Below, piece by piece: positions 46,373 through 56,466 of a DNA stretch of 64,000 nucleotides (positions are counted from its first letter, which is position 1; every line of letters starts with the position of its first letter). The translations under genes were made by a program, and so were the position numbers. The DNA lies in the NCBI GenBank assembly GCA_024346835.1, contig AP024866.1, positions 1,798,001-1,862,000 on the forward strand. Reading direction: 5' to 3'. Source of the DNA: Vibrio comitans (GTDB lineage Bacteria > Pseudomonadota > Gammaproteobacteria > Enterobacterales > Vibrionaceae). The notes below the pieces were generated by a model. It searched no databases, had not been told where the DNA came from, and worked only from the letters and a program-made list of their open reading frames with translations.

Positions 46373-46795
46373 ATGTCTGAAATCACTAAAACACTTCTTA
46401 ATATCCGTAGTCTTCGCGCTTTCTCTCGTGAACTAACTCTAGAACAACTAGAAGAAGCTTTAGATAAATTAACGACTGTTGTAGAAGAGCGTCGTGAAAA
46501 CGAAGCTGAAGAACGCGCAGCACGTGAAGAAAAAGAAAAGAAACTTGCGGAATATGCTCAGCAGCTTCTTAAAGAAGGCATTGATATTGAAGATCTAGTA
46601 GCAGCAGTTGCTGGTGATTCTTCTGCTAAAACGGGTAAAGCAAAATCTAAACGTGCTCCACGTCCTGCTAAATACGAATACGTAAACGAAAGCGGCGCAA
46701 CTAAAACGTGGACAGGCCAAGGCCGTACGCCTTCTGCAATCCAAAAGCAACTTGATGAAGGTAAGTCTCTAGACTCTTTCCTAATCAAGGCATAA
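46373..46795 (+). CDS. hns: H-NS family nucleoid-associated protein
   Basis: H-NS (VicH in V. cholerae; 140 residues here) binds curved AT-rich DNA and silences horizontally acquired and virulence genes. The N-terminal two thirds is a charged coiled-coil oligomerisation region (LTLEQLEEALDKLTTVVEERRENEAEERAAREEKEKK in two helices). A flexible Ala/Lys linker leads to the DNA-binding domain, with core TWTGQGRTP at residues 112-120. Length and order are normal. It is a single gene with its own terminator and an AT-rich upstream region suited to autoregulation. Confidence 0.95.
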   Translation: MSEITKTLLNIRSLRAFSRELTLEQLEEALDKLTTVVEERRENEAEERAAREEKEKKLAEYAQQLLKEGIDIEDLVAAVAGDSSAKTGKAKSKRAPRPAKYEYVNESGATKTWTGQGRTPSAIQKQLDEGKSLDSFLIKA

Positions 46796-46826
46796 TTTAA
46801 ATACTAGATTTGCATTAGATTGAATT

Positions 46827-46852
46827 AAGCTCCCAACTTGGGGGCTTTTTTT
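46827..46852 (+). terminator. Terminator of hns
   Basis: AAGCTCCC-AACTT-GGGGGCTT is followed by seven T, 32 nt after the hns stop. Confidence 0.85.
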
Positions 46853-47052
46853 ATGCCGCTAGTTAACCAGCATATGCAAATTTAGATACCGAAATTAACA
46901 ATAGATAAAGAACCAAAATAACGTTATTGGGCGAACCTATATCGACTACAATACCAACACCTTTGTAAGCTTTTGTTCTACTCTCTACTGTTCGGTAATT
47001 TTAACGCTAGGCTTTTCAAATCAAAAACAGAACTAATTGTCAGCTTTATGTA

Positions 47053-47077
47053 AAAAGGCCCCTATCGGAGCCTTTAT
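47053..47077 (-). terminator. Terminator of gsk
   Basis: On the minus strand AAAGGCTCC-GATA-GGGGCCTTT (one G-U pair) is followed by TT, 15 nt after the gsk stop. Confidence 0.75.
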
Positions 47078-47091
47078 TTAATTACAAAATA

Positions 47092-48396
47092 TTACCTTTC
47101 CCAGTATGCCTCTTCTAAGCTATCTTCTCGCTCTGGCAATCCACGAGATAAACGAGGTGAATGCTGTGCTAAAACTTCATAACTGGCACGATTAGAATAT
47201 TTACAAACCTGCGAGAAAGAAGAGTAAGTCAAATATTCATGCTCGTGTTTACTCGAATTAGGAATATTCTGCTTATGGAATCTATTCGCTGACAGATCGT
47301 GCAATAAAGCAGATAAAGCGGCATCACCTGCCCCATTCGTATTCTTAATCTTCTCTGGACCACCCATATATGGCGCAATATGCGAGTAGACTTTGATAGG
47401 AGTAGTACAGGCCGATTTCAAAGCAGGACGACTGAATTCATAGCGGTTAAACTCTGCTATTTCTCCTGGTAGAAGTGGCAATGAGGTTTCACGCTTAGCA
47501 CTCTCCTCTGTATAACCTGCCATAAACAGACCTACAGGGCCCGCAGTGCATAGAACTAAGTCAGCCCAGTCCAAGACTTTATCTGCAGCGAGTAGAGGGT
47601 CGCTCATACCTGTCAGCGCCTCAGCTTCTTCTTCATTCATTGCCACAACAGAAACGTTTTCAGAAATAAAATCAATCCAGAATTGTGGATCATCTTGGAT
47701 AACGAACTTTGTGCCAAGGGTTAGAACAACAGGAACATTGTGCCTTTTCGCATACTCTACTGCCTTCATCGTTGCTTCAGGCATTGGGTCACCCTCTTTG
47801 CAACGAACCAAGTATGAAGTCAGTACAAGAGCGGCTGCATCAGGGAAAATAGACTCAGGAATACTCTCTGCGCGAAGTTGGTTCATCTGACCTTCGCTAA
47901 TCGCAAAGGTACGCTCACCGCCATCAGAGATAAGGGTAAAACAACGACCAATAGCGCCATCCACACCTTGTAGGTGATTTAGATCCATGCGACTAGAGGT
48001 ATTACACAGATAACGGAAACCATAACTGCCAATTTTGATGTCAGCACTCATCACGCCAAGCAAGATAGACTTGTCGTCTGCCAACACTGAGTAGTTGTGT
48101 AAGGTGTTACCAATAGTACCACCCGCATACTCATTGGTGATCAATTGCTGCTGTTTAAGCTCGTTATACAGCGACTCTGCGGTTTGGTCGTCAATGACCA
48201 AAGAGTGGCCCTTACTAAGATTGAACTTGCTAATGAACTCATCTGAAACCGTAGCTTCTATGTCTACTAACGTCTGATCAATTCCCACAACATACGTGCT
48301 ATGAGCACCGTCATCAGCTTGTGTTTTCGGAACTAATGGATCAGAGGTATTAACTGGAAAGTAGTGCTTAGATTTGCGTTGGCCTGGAAATTTCAT
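47092..48396 (-). CDS. gsk: Inosine-guanosine kinase
   Basis: Gsk (434 residues) is a PfkB-family kinase that phosphorylates guanosine and inosine in purine salvage. The N-terminal MKFPGQRKSKHYFPVN and GIDQTLVDIEATV, the substrate region NEYAGGTIGNTLHNYSVLADDKS, and the C-terminal ATP/anion-hole motif NTNGAGDAALSALLHD with catalytic Asp are all as expected. It is longer than typical PfkB kinases, as is E. coli Gsk. It is convergent with hns. Confidence 0.95.
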   Translation of the reverse strand: MKFPGQRKSKHYFPVNTSDPLVPKTQADDGAHSTYVVGIDQTLVDIEATVSDEFISKFNLSKGHSLVIDDQTAESLYNELKQQQLITNEYAGGTIGNTLHNYSVLADDKSILLGVMSADIKIGSYGFRYLCNTSSRMDLNHLQGVDGAIGRCFTLISDGGERTFAISEGQMNQLRAESIPESIFPDAAALVLTSYLVRCKEGDPMPEATMKAVEYAKRHNVPVVLTLGTKFVIQDDPQFWIDFISENVSVVAMNEEEAEALTGMSDPLLAADKVLDWADLVLCTAGPVGLFMAGYTEESAKRETSLPLLPGEIAEFNRYEFSRPALKSACTTPIKVYSHIAPYMGGPEKIKNTNGAGDAALSALLHDLSANRFHKQNIPNSSKHEHEYLTYSSFSQVCKYSNRASYEVLAQHSPRLSRGLPEREDSLEEAYWER

Positions 48397-48520
48397 TCGA
48401 GTTCTATGTTAGGGGAATAGATCTGCAAATTGTAGACGCTAGAAATGTGACCTTCAACACACTATGAAAACGCAAACGGTTAACTCAGAATTAAATTACT
48501 CGTTCGGTCAAATTTTAAAC

Positions 48521-48556
48521 AAAAAAAGCCAGCGCACGATTAACGGCACTGGCTCT
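48521..48556 (-). terminator. Terminator of topA
   Basis: On the minus strand AGCCAGTGC pairs with GCGCTGGCT (one G-U) and is followed by seven T, 22 nt after the topA stop. Confidence 0.8.
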
Positions 48557-48577
48557 TTTCACTCAGATTTTAAACCC

Positions 48578-51211
48578 TTAGCTCTTCGCTTTAGGTTTTT
48601 TACGCTTGTCGGTAATTTCCCACTTCCCGTCAATGTATAAGCCTGTCCAACCAGAAGGCTTACCATCGATTTCAGAGCGGACATAGTTCTCTTTGCTCTT
48701 ACGACTAAAGCGAACCACAGTCGGTCTGCCATCCGGATCCTGAGCGGGAGCGTCAGCCAAGTATTGGAACTTAGGTGAAATACGATCCTTAAAGCGAGCC
48801 AGTTCTTCCACTAACGGCGCTCGAGTCTCACGAGATTTAGGGAAGTTACTTGCTGCCATAAACAGACCAGAAGCACCATCACGAAGTACAAAATACGCAT
48901 CCGACTGAGTACAAGGTAGCTCAGGGAAGTGCACTGGATCTTCTTTAGGTGGCGCAACCTCGCCATTACGCAGGATCTTGCGGGTGTTCTTACAGGTTTC
49001 GCTGGTGCAATCCATGTACTTACCAAAACGGCCGTTTTTCAACACCATGTCGGAACCACATTTATCACACTCAACCACAGGACCATCATAGCCCTTGACC
49101 TTAAACTCACCGTTTTCGATTTCGTAGCCTTCACAGTTTGGATTGTTACCACACACATGAAGCTTACGCTTATCATCAATTAGATAAGCATCCATCGCGG
49201 TTTCACAGATCGGACAACGACGTTTTGCACGTAGCGCAGCCGTTTCTGGATCTTCTTCGAGAACATTGATGATGCCGTCTTCATCACCGAGGTTAATGGT
49301 CGTTTTACAACGCTCTTTCGGTGGCAGTGCATAACCAGAACAACCTAAGAAAACGCCCGTTGATGCAGTTCTGATCCCCATAGGGCGAGAACAAGTTGGA
49401 CATTCAATATCAGTCATTACGATATGGTTTTGTTCCATACCGCCTTGGTCTGCATCAAGCTCTGCAGTTTCCAGCTCTGATGAGAAGTCTTTGAAGAAGC
49501 TATCCAGTACTTGAGTCCAAGTCGCATCACCCTCAGCAATCTGATCGAGCTTTTGCTCCATACGAGCGGTGAAATCGTAGTTCATCAAGTCTAAGAAACT
49601 CTTATCCAAGCGATCTGACACGATCTCGCCCATCTTCTCTGCGTAGAATCGACGCTGCTCAACCTTCACATATCCGCGATCTTGGATCGTTGAGATGATT
49701 GATGCGTAAGTCGATGGACGGCCAATACCACGCTTTTCAAGCTCTTTAACCAAGGCAGCTTCGGTAAAGCGCGCCGGTGGTTTAGTAAAGTGTTGCTTTG
49801 GTTCTAGCTCTTTCAGTGAAAGCTTATCGCCAAGTTTAACTTCAGGAAGAATCTGGTCTTCGTTTTTGCCCATAGGACGTTGAACGCGAGTCCAACCATC
49901 AAATTTCAGGATGCGACCTTTCGCCTTCAGCGTGAACTCTGCAGCTTTAACACTGATGGTTGTGGAATCGTATTGTGCAGGTGTCATTTGACATGCCACA
50001 AATTGATTCCAAATAAGCGCATACAGCTTATGAGCATCAGCATCAACGCCCGCAAGGTCGTCTACCTTCACTTCTACGCTCGAGGGACGTATAGCTTCGT
50101 GCGCCTCTTGTGCGCCCTCTTTGCTTCCGTAAGTAATAGGCTTCGCTGGTAGGTACTTGTCACCGTATTCGCTACCGATGTAGCTACGTAGATTTTCAAC
50201 CGCTTCGCTACTCAAGTTAGTCGAGTCGGTACGCATATAGGTAATGTAACCCGCTTCATACAAACGCTGAGCCAACATCATGGTTTTCTTAACGCCGTAG
50301 CCTAAACGCGTACTTGCCGCTTGCTGTAGCGTTGACGTGATGTAAGGCGCAGAAGGTTTGCTCTTCGTTGGGCGATCTTCTCGCTTACAAACCTCGTACT
50401 CAGCTTTTTCTAAAACATTTAACGCTGTTTTAGTATCCGCTTCATTTCTTGGCTTGAATGCTTGTCCGTCACGTTGAGCCACCATTAGACGGAAGTCATC
50501 GCTGTTCTTGGTTAGCGTATTAGCATGGACATCCCAAAATTCTTCAGGGATAAATGCTTTGATTTCGCGCTCACGCTCAACCACAAGCTTAGTGGCAACG
50601 GATTGCACACGACCTGCAGACAAACCGCGAGCAACCTTTTTCCAAAGTAATGGTGAAACCATAAAGCCCACAACGCGGTCCATAAATCGACGCGCTTGCT
50701 GAGCATTAACACCATCCATGTTCAACTCGCCTGGAGTCTCGAACGCTTGCTGGATAGCATTTTTAGTAATTTCGTTGAATACCACACGCTTGTATCGCTG
50801 TTCATCGCCGCCGATGATCTCACGAAGGTGCCATGCGATAGCTTCTCCTTCGCGGTCCAAATCGGTTGCGAGATAAACGTAGTCAGCGTCTTTAGCGAGT
50901 TTTTGCAGTTCAGAAACGACCTTCTCTTTACCAGGAAGGATTTGATAGTTAGCCGCCCAACCATGATAAGGGTCAATGCCCATCTTTTTGATCAGTGCTT
51001 TCTTATCTTTTTCTTTCTTAATGCGCGCTTTTTCTTCCGCGCTCAATCCTTTGGTGGATACAGGCGTAGCCTTTTTACCGCTGGATTGACCCGCAGTAGG
51101 TAGATCACGTACGTGACCAACACTAGATTTAACAATGAAATCTTTGCCAAGGTATTTATTGATCGTTTTAGCCTTAGCTGGTGACTCCACTATAACGAGA
51201 GACTTACCCAT
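48578..51211 (-). CDS. topA: DNA topoisomerase I
   Basis: TopA (877 residues) is a type IA topoisomerase that relaxes negative supercoils behind RNA polymerase. The Toprim domain opens [22 protein letters not shown] with later [16 protein letters not shown]. The active-site Tyr is in [13 protein letters not shown]. Zinc-ribbon repeats fill the C-terminal third: [20 protein letters not shown] and [10 protein letters not shown] basic tail (KRKKPKAKS) ends the protein. Length is normal for vibrios. Confidence 0.98.
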   Translation of the reverse strand: MGKSLVIVESPAKAKTINKYLGKDFIVKSSVGHVRDLPTAGQSSGKKATPVSTKGLSAEEKARIKKEKDKKALIKKMGIDPYHGWAANYQILPGKEKVVSELQKLAKDADYVYLATDLDREGEAIAWHLREIIGGDEQRYKRVVFNEITKNAIQQAFETPGELNMDGVNAQQARRFMDRVVGFMVSPLLWKKVARGLSAGRVQSVATKLVVEREREIKAFIPEEFWDVHANTLTKNSDDFRLMVAQRDGQAFKPRNEADTKTALNVLEKAEYEVCKREDRPTKSKPSAPYITSTLQQAASTRLGYGVKKTMMLAQRLYEAGYITYMRTDSTNLSSEAVENLRSYIGSEYGDKYLPAKPITYGSKEGAQEAHEAIRPSSVEVKVDDLAGVDADAHKLYALIWNQFVACQMTPAQYDSTTISVKAAEFTLKAKGRILKFDGWTRVQRPMGKNEDQILPEVKLGDKLSLKELEPKQHFTKPPARFTEAALVKELEKRGIGRPSTYASIISTIQDRGYVKVEQRRFYAEKMGEIVSDRLDKSFLDLMNYDFTARMEQKLDQIAEGDATWTQVLDSFFKDFSSELETAELDADQGGMEQNHIVMTDIECPTCSRPMGIRTASTGVFLGCSGYALPPKERCKTTINLGDEDGIINVLEEDPETAALRAKRRCPICETAMDAYLIDDKRKLHVCGNNPNCEGYEIENGEFKVKGYDGPVVECDKCGSDMVLKNGRFGKYMDCTSETCKNTRKILRNGEVAPPKEDPVHFPELPCTQSDAYFVLRDGASGLFMAASNFPKSRETRAPLVEELARFKDRISPKFQYLADAPAQDPDGRPTVVRFSRKSKENYVRSEIDGKPSGWTGLYIDGKWEITDKRKKPKAKS

Positions 51212-51456
51212 AACTGAACGTTCTGTCCTATGTTTTTGGCCCGCAAACGTGCGAACTCCAATTTTGATTCTTTTTTTACTATTGAGCGAGATTTTTTCAA
51301 AATCAACCCATTTTTACTCTTTTAGTGCTAATTGTGCGCTTAATAGCCAGTCTAGTCAGGATAGACCATAGACGGATTTACATGAATCTGCTTTCGTTTT
51401 GCGTGTTATTAGCGGTACACTTAGCGCCAGAATTTAATTGAACTATAGGTAACAAG

Positions 51457-51702
51457 ATGAGTGATAAGAAGCCTATCTCAGAACTTGAGTTGCTGATGAT
51501 TGCAAACAACATCATCCAAGAGCACGATGACTATATAGAGGGAATGCGTGCGACCGCAGTCGTCGAAAAAGATGATGTGTTGATTTTTAAGGGTGAATAC
51601 TTCCTTGATGATAACGGTTTACCGACCCCGAACACCACTGCAGTTTTCAATATGTTCAAATACTTAGCGCACCATCTTTCAAAAGAATTTACGGTTCGTT
51701 AA
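51457..51702 (+). CDS. yciN: YciN family protein
   Basis: This 81-residue small soluble protein begins MSDKKPISELELLMIANNIIQEHDDYIEGMRA. It resembles E. coli YciN, which also lies next to topA; gene context and sequence agree. A helix-rich first half precedes a short beta segment (DVLIFKGEYFLDDNGLPTPNT). The function of YciN is not established. It has its own terminator and is divergent from topA with 245 bp between starts. Confidence 0.82.
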   Translation: MSDKKPISELELLMIANNIIQEHDDYIEGMRATAVVEKDDVLIFKGEYFLDDNGLPTPNTTAVFNMFKYLAHHLSKEFTVR

Positions 51703-51709
51703 TCTCACT

Positions 51710-51736
51710 AAGAGCTCCTTTCAGGGGCTCTTTTTT
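51710..51736 (+). terminator. Terminator of yciN
   Basis: AAGAGCTCC-TTTCA-GGGGCTCTT (one G-U) is followed by TTTT. Confidence 0.85.
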
Positions 51737-51872
51737 ATGGCCCTTTCCCTACACCTTTTTGCATACGCCATATAAAACACGAAACATAAGGTTACGCGTG
51801 TATCCAAGCGCTTCACTCTCACATATAATGACCCACTTCACATTTTTCAATCGATTGAGACAAGGAATTACG

Positions 51873-52676
51873 GTGAGTTTACGCAGATATATACCAACCA
51901 ATGGCGCAATTATTATCGGTAGCATGGCTATCATTTTGATGGCTTCAATCTATTACCATCTAGGCATGGGTAATAACCAAAACTCTCTACAATTTGAAAA
52001 AGTATCGGTGCCCGATTTCGCCGCAATTAGCGACGTGAATCAGAAAAAGAGTGAGTTTTTTGCCTTCATTAAACCATACATTGAAAAGAAAAACGCTTTT
52101 GTTCAGCAGCAACGCCAAACTTTAGTGACGCTGCAAAGCGAGTTGGTCAATGGCGAAGTCCTGTCTGAAGCAGAGCAAAATACACTCACTCAAATTGCGA
52201 ATCAGTATCGTGTTGAAGTAAAAGACTTCAGCCTAAATGAAGTTGATGCCTTGCTTGTGCATGTAGACACAATTCCAGAGCAGTTGGTTCTGATCCAAGC
52301 TGCCAATGAAAGTGGCTGGGGAACGTCTCGTTTTGCTAAAGAAGCCAATAACTTCTTTGGTCAGTGGTGCTTTACAAAAGACTGTGGTGTTGTACCAAAC
52401 CAACGTAAAGAAGGCATGACTCACGAGGTCGCTAAATTCGATTCTGTTGGCGATTCCGTATCTGCCTACGTAGATAACCTAAATACCAACCAAGCCTACA
52501 GCAGCTTTAGAGAGCTTCGTGCGAATATTCGCGCACAACATAAAACTCCAACCGCTGAACAGCTGATTCATGGTCTAGGCAGCTACTCTGAGCGCTCTGA
52601 TGACTACATCAATGATATTCTGGCTATGTTGCGACATAACAAGGAACTCCTTGAGCAACCCACTCAAGCTAACTAA
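51873..52676 (+). CDS. Bax-like glucosaminidase domain protein
   Basis: The GTG at 51873 has AAGGAATTAC directly upstream and gives 267 residues; longer frames with ATG 51828 or TTG/ATG further up lack a good ribosome site. The N-terminus is a single membrane anchor (AIIIGSMAIILMASIYY). After a helical stretch, the C-terminal half shows the glucosaminidase (GH73-like) pattern LVLIQAANESGWGTSRFAKEANNFFGQWCF with the catalytic Glu in NESGWG, as in E. coli Bax. The rest includes YVDNLNTNQAYSSFRELR and YSERSDDYINDI. It probably cleaves peptidoglycan N-acetylglucosamine bonds in the periplasm. Confidence 0.85.
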   Translation: MSLRRYIPTNGAIIIGSMAIILMASIYYHLGMGNNQNSLQFEKVSVPDFAAISDVNQKKSEFFAFIKPYIEKKNAFVQQQRQTLVTLQSELVNGEVLSEAEQNTLTQIANQYRVEVKDFSLNEVDALLVHVDTIPEQLVLIQAANESGWGTSRFAKEANNFFGQWCFTKDCGVVPNQRKEGMTHEVAKFDSVGDSVSAYVDNLNTNQAYSSFRELRANIRAQHKTPTAEQLIHGLGSYSERSDDYINDILAMLRHNKELLEQPTQAN

Positions 52677-52690
52677 GACTCAATACAAAT

Positions 52691-52719
52691 AAAACGGGCT
52701 CCCAATGGGAGCCCGTTTT
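52691..52719 (+). terminator. Bidirectional terminator between the Bax-like gene and aroA
   Basis: AAAACGGGCTCCC-AAT-GGGAGCCCGTTTT is a perfect 13-bp stem between convergent genes. Confidence 0.92.
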
Positions 52720-52743
52720 TGATTTCACTGATAATACTGCAAC

Positions 52744-54027
52744 CTAGCTTACAACCAGACCTTGAAGCTTATCAAAGTAGTCAGGGAAGGTTTTTGACGT
52801 GCACTTAGGGTCATTGATCGTGACTGGAGTATCACTCAATGCAACCAACGAGAAACACATTGCCATACGGTGATCGTCATAGGTATCAATTGCGGCATGA
52901 ATCAGCTGCTTTGGCGGGGTGATAATAATATAGTCCTCACCCTCTTCCACCGTCGCACCCACTTTACGCAATTCAGTTGCCATAGCGGCTAAACGGTCTG
53001 TTTCTTTCACACGCCAGTTATAAACGTTGCGAATGGCCGTTGTGCCCTCAGCAAACAGCGCAGCAGTCGCAATAGTCATTGCAGCGTCAGGGATATGGTT
53101 GAAGTCCATATCTACGGCTTTTAAATCGCCTTTGCGAGCAATAATGTAATCACTACCCCACTCGATTTCAGCGCCCATCGCCTGTAGTGCGTCAGCAAAT
53201 TGAATATCACCTTGAATACTGTCTTTGCCGATACCTGTCACCTTGATTTCGCCACCACCAACTGCGGCTGCGGCTAAGAAGTATGACGCAGATGATGCAT
53301 CACCTTCGACCAAGAAATCACCAGGAGCTACATAGCGCTGACCAGAACGCACGATGAATTTTTGATAATCGTAGTTTTCAACGCTAACACCGAACTGCTC
53401 CATGATATGCAAAGTGATATCGATGTATGGCTTAGACACCAAGTCACCTTCGATATTGATAGTGATGTCGCCATCAGCTAAAGGTGCAGTCATCAAAAAT
53501 GCGGTTAGGAACTGGCTAGAGATAGAGCCATCAATAGACACTTCGCCAGAGGTTAACCCTGTTCCTTGGATCTTAAGTGGTGGAAAGCCATCGTTTTCAA
53601 GATACGTCACCTCTGCACCCGCCTCACGCAGAGCATCAACCAAGTGACCAATTGGACGCTCTTTCATGCGAGGCTCACCCGTCAATACGAACTCACCTTG
53701 GCTAGCACAAAGTGCAGCGGCTAACGGACGCATCGCTGTACCCGCGTTACCTAGAAATAGCTCTAGAGCTTTAGGCGCATTGAAAACACCACCTAAGCCC
53801 TCAACCTCACACACTGTTTTATCTTGAGACAGGCTATATTTTACGCCTAGTTGCTCAAGAGCATTTAGCATATGACGAATATCGTCACTGTCGAGAAGGT
53901 TAGTTAAACGAGTAGTGCCGTTTGCAAGGGCTGCAAGTAGTAGTGCACGGTTAGATACGCTCTTAGAGCCGGGCAAATTAACTTGGCCGCTGACCTTAGA
54001 GATAGGTTGTAGAGTTAAGCTTTCCAT
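52744..54027 (-). CDS. aroA: 3-phosphoshikimate 1-carboxyvinyltransferase (EPSP synthase)
   Basis: AroA (427 residues from ATG 54027) joins PEP to shikimate 3-phosphate in the chorismate pathway. A frame extending 26 codons further upstream (to 54105) is not part of the family sequence. Motifs are [18 protein letters not shown] (substrate Lys), [38 protein letters not shown], and the later [17 protein letters not shown] and [14 protein letters not shown]. The GNAGTAMRP loop is of the class I, glyphosate-sensitive type. serC is not in the window. Confidence 0.97.
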   Translation of the reverse strand: MESLTLQPISKVSGQVNLPGSKSVSNRALLLAALANGTTRLTNLLDSDDIRHMLNALEQLGVKYSLSQDKTVCEVEGLGGVFNAPKALELFLGNAGTAMRPLAAALCASQGEFVLTGEPRMKERPIGHLVDALREAGAEVTYLENDGFPPLKIQGTGLTSGEVSIDGSISSQFLTAFLMTAPLADGDITINIEGDLVSKPYIDITLHIMEQFGVSVENYDYQKFIVRSGQRYVAPGDFLVEGDASSASYFLAAAAVGGGEIKVTGIGKDSIQGDIQFADALQAMGAEIEWGSDYIIARKGDLKAVDMDFNHIPDAAMTIATAALFAEGTTAIRNVYNWRVKETDRLAAMATELRKVGATVEEGEDYIIITPPKQLIHAAIDTYDDHRMAMCFSLVALSDTPVTINDPKCTSKTFPDYFDKLQGLVVS

Positions 54028-54147
54028 CGATGTCTTTTTCCTTGAAAGCAATTTGATGCTAAGTCGTGATATTGAAGATGATTTCAGACTATCTAAATTG
54101 CGCAAAGAAAAACAGACTCAATTGGCACTAAATCCGAGAATTTTGTT

Positions 54148-54603
54148 TTATTGATGCAAATCTACTCTCACACCATTATCAAAATAAAGGATTCGAACAG
54201 TGTCCCCCGCAGAGAAAAGCATGTTTCTATCGATATCTTGAATAACATCAATCAGTCGATTGTCATCTGTCTTGATCAGTATCTCCACCAGCTTGTGTTC
54301 TACACGATATTGCTGATTGCCATAATGTTGTACAACACCGGCACCCGCGACAGCGCCCAGCGCAGTTGCCACTTCTTTCCCTGTACCATCGCCAAATTGA
54401 TTGCCTATCACACCACCGACAACAGCGCCCAACAGGGTTTGCCACCCCTTAGCCTCTGACTCCACAATTTGTTGCTGAGAAATATAGCGAACGGTATCGA
54501 CTTGGCCATAAACCACCTCATTAACTGGACGAGCTGTATTTCTTTGATAAGCAGCTTGTGCTAATAATGGAATCAGTAGCAAAAATGTAATCAGTATTCT
54601 CAT
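54148..54603 (-). CDS. Glycine-zipper 2TM domain envelope protein
   Basis: The 151-residue protein has a signal peptide (MRILITFLLLIPLLAQA) without a lipobox Cys. A glycine-zipper stretch (LLGAVVGGVIGNQFGDGTGKEVATALGAVAGAGVV, residues about 57-91) resembles the SlyB/PcP and Rickettsia 17-kDa antigen group, and a soluble beta-rich C-terminus follows (RVEHKLVEILIKTDDNRLIDVIQ). Most relatives are lipoproteins; this one is apparently a periplasmic or membrane-inserted form. Its start codon is only 6 bp from that of aat on the other strand, so promoters and ribosome sites overlap coding DNA. Confidence 0.75.
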   Translation of the reverse strand: MRILITFLLLIPLLAQAAYQRNTARPVNEVVYGQVDTVRYISQQQIVESEAKGWQTLLGAVVGGVIGNQFGDGTGKEVATALGAVAGAGVVQHYGNQQYRVEHKLVEILIKTDDNRLIDVIQDIDRNMLFSAGDTVRILYFDNGVRVDLHQ

Positions 54604-54609
54604 TTTATA

Positions 54610-55317
54610 ATGACCTTATATCTTCCAGAACTCAGTCTCAGTAATACCCAGTTTCCTGACCCAAGTTTAGCACTGGCTGAACCTAATGGGCTGTTGGCAT
54701 TTGGGGGGGATCTCTCCGTAGACAGACTGCGTAGCGCCTATAGACAGGGGATATTCCCTTGGTATAGCTATGGTGAACCCATTTTGTGGTGGAGTCCATC
54801 ACCAAGAGCTGTATTTATCCCTGAGACTTTCAAGCCAGCAAAAAGTTTAGTGAAATTTCAACGAAAGCACGCTTATAGAGTGACTCTTAATCACGCGACG
54901 GAAGCGTTAATCCAACTGTGTGCTGACACTCGCCCCGATGAAGAAACATGGATAACAGAGCAAATGCTTTCAGCTTATAAATCTTTTGCCAAAGCAGGCT
55001 CATGTCACTCGGTAGAGGTGTGGGATGGCGAACAACTGATTGGCGGTCTGTACGGCGTCTCTGTTGGTCAGGTATTTTGTGGCGAATCTATGGTCAGTGT
55101 TAAGCCCAACGCTTCAAAAATAGCGCTATGGTATTTTTGCCAGCACTTCATCAGCCATGGTGGAAAACTGATTGATTGCCAAATTATGAACCCTCATTTG
55201 GCCTCTTTAGGCGCAATAGAGATACCAAGAACCACCTTTCAAGACTATCTTTTAGATAGTAGAGATGCATCGGTGATTTCAGGTTGTTATGACAACCAGC
55301 AGCTGTTTGCTTCCTAA
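54610..55317 (+). CDS. aat: Leucyl/phenylalanyl-tRNA-protein transferase
   Basis: Aat (235 residues) adds Leu or Phe to proteins with N-terminal Arg or Lys, creating primary destabilising residues for ClpS-ClpAP. The conserved start PDPSLALAEPNGLLAFGGDLSVDRLRSAYRQGIFPWY and WWSPSPRAVF, then EVWDGEQLIGGLYGVSVGQVFCGESMVS and the late LIDCQIMNPHLASLGA, are diagnostic. It sits 46 bp before bpt, and the two are probably cotranscribed. Its start lies 6 bp from the divergent glycine-zipper gene. Confidence 0.96.
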   Translation: MTLYLPELSLSNTQFPDPSLALAEPNGLLAFGGDLSVDRLRSAYRQGIFPWYSYGEPILWWSPSPRAVFIPETFKPAKSLVKFQRKHAYRVTLNHATEALIQLCADTRPDEETWITEQMLSAYKSFAKAGSCHSVEVWDGEQLIGGLYGVSVGQVFCGESMVSVKPNASKIALWYFCQHFISHGGKLIDCQIMNPHLASLGAIEIPRTTFQDYLLDSRDASVISGCYDNQQLFAS

Positions 55318-55363
55318 TATTTATCTCGTGTTCAATTCACATCAAAAAGGAATCTATTCGTAA

Positions 55364-56062
55364 ATGAATCCTGAGTTACAACAAATTCGAGTGGGTTTTA
55401 CCCAAAGCCATCAATGCAGTTATCTGAAGGACAAGCAAGAGCGTGTCGCTATTGCACTGGATAATGAACTGCAAAGCTTACAAGGCTATGAACTGTTGTT
55501 AGCAAATGGGTTCAGGCGCAGTGGAGATACCATTTATCGCCCTCACTGTGAAGGTTGTAGTAAATGTATAGCGATACGAATCGATGTTGAACACTGTAAA
55601 CCATCAAAAAGCCAAAAACGTCTGCTCAATAAAGGCAAACAATATACTTGGGAAGTGACCACTAAAATAAACCCAAATTGGTTTGATATTTACGAGAAAT
55701 ATATCGAAGCGCGACACTTTGAAGGCAGCATGTATCCTCCAAAACGCGATGACTTTGCCAAATTCATTCGCTCAAGCACTATTCCAACTACCTTTTTACA
55801 AATTTATTATCAAGACCAATTGGTGTCGGTAGCCGTGACGGATCAAGTGAACAGTGCGAACAGTGCTTTTTATACCTTTTACGACCCGGAGCACCCTATT
55901 TCATTGGGTACACTGTCAGTGCTCTACCAAATCCAATACACCCGTTCGCAAGGTAAAAAATGGCTCTATCTGGGCTATCAAATCGATGAATGCCCGGCCA
56001 TGAACTATAAAGTCCGATTTGATTCGCATCAAAAGCTAGTAAATCACCGGTGGCAAGGGTAG
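55364..56062 (+). CDS. bpt: Aspartate/glutamate leucyltransferase (arginyltransferase-like)
   Basis: Bpt (232 residues) transfers Leu from tRNA to proteins with N-terminal Asp or Glu, the second branch of the bacterial N-degron pathway. It belongs to the ATE1-like family. The N-terminal Cys-bearing motif CSYLKDKQERVA, the region GFRRSGDTIYRPHCEGCSKCIAIRIDV with its Cys pair, and the GNAT-like end (SLGTLSVLYQIQYTRSQGKKWLYLGYQIDECPAMNYK) match. V. vulnificus Bpt established the leucyltransferase activity for this group. Confidence 0.94.
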   Translation: MNPELQQIRVGFTQSHQCSYLKDKQERVAIALDNELQSLQGYELLLANGFRRSGDTIYRPHCEGCSKCIAIRIDVEHCKPSKSQKRLLNKGKQYTWEVTTKINPNWFDIYEKYIEARHFEGSMYPPKRDDFAKFIRSSTIPTTFLQIYYQDQLVSVAVTDQVNSANSAFYTFYDPEHPISLGTLSVLYQIQYTRSQGKKWLYLGYQIDECPAMNYKVRFDSHQKLVNHRWQG

Positions 56063-56132
56063 AATATCGCCCAATGTTAATAGGTAACTAAATGAGTTAC
56101 CAAGATTACCCTTATTCTGATTCGAGGATTAA

Positions 56133-56351
<219 letters not shown>

Positions 56352-56373
56352 TATCTCTATTAACTATGCATAA

Positions 56374-56401
56374 AAAAACGGAGCTTTAGGCTCCGTTTTT
56401 T
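56374..56401 (+). terminator. Bidirectional terminator between infA and clpA
   Basis: AAAAACGGAGC and GCTCCGTTTTT pair around TTTAG, with T-tracts on both strands. Confidence 0.9.
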
Positions 56402-56466
56402 GTTGGCTTAAGATTAATTTCCGTAAGCCTTAAGTTGGCCCTTTTCAGAGCCGAACTTATCACCCA

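Noticed and set aside
47546..47890. 114-codon + strand frame inside gsk
   Set aside because: It is an antisense shadow with serine-rich composition, no start signals and no family resemblance.
50696..51103. 135-codon + strand frame inside topA
   Set aside because: It is antisense to the conserved Toprim region of topA and has no start context.
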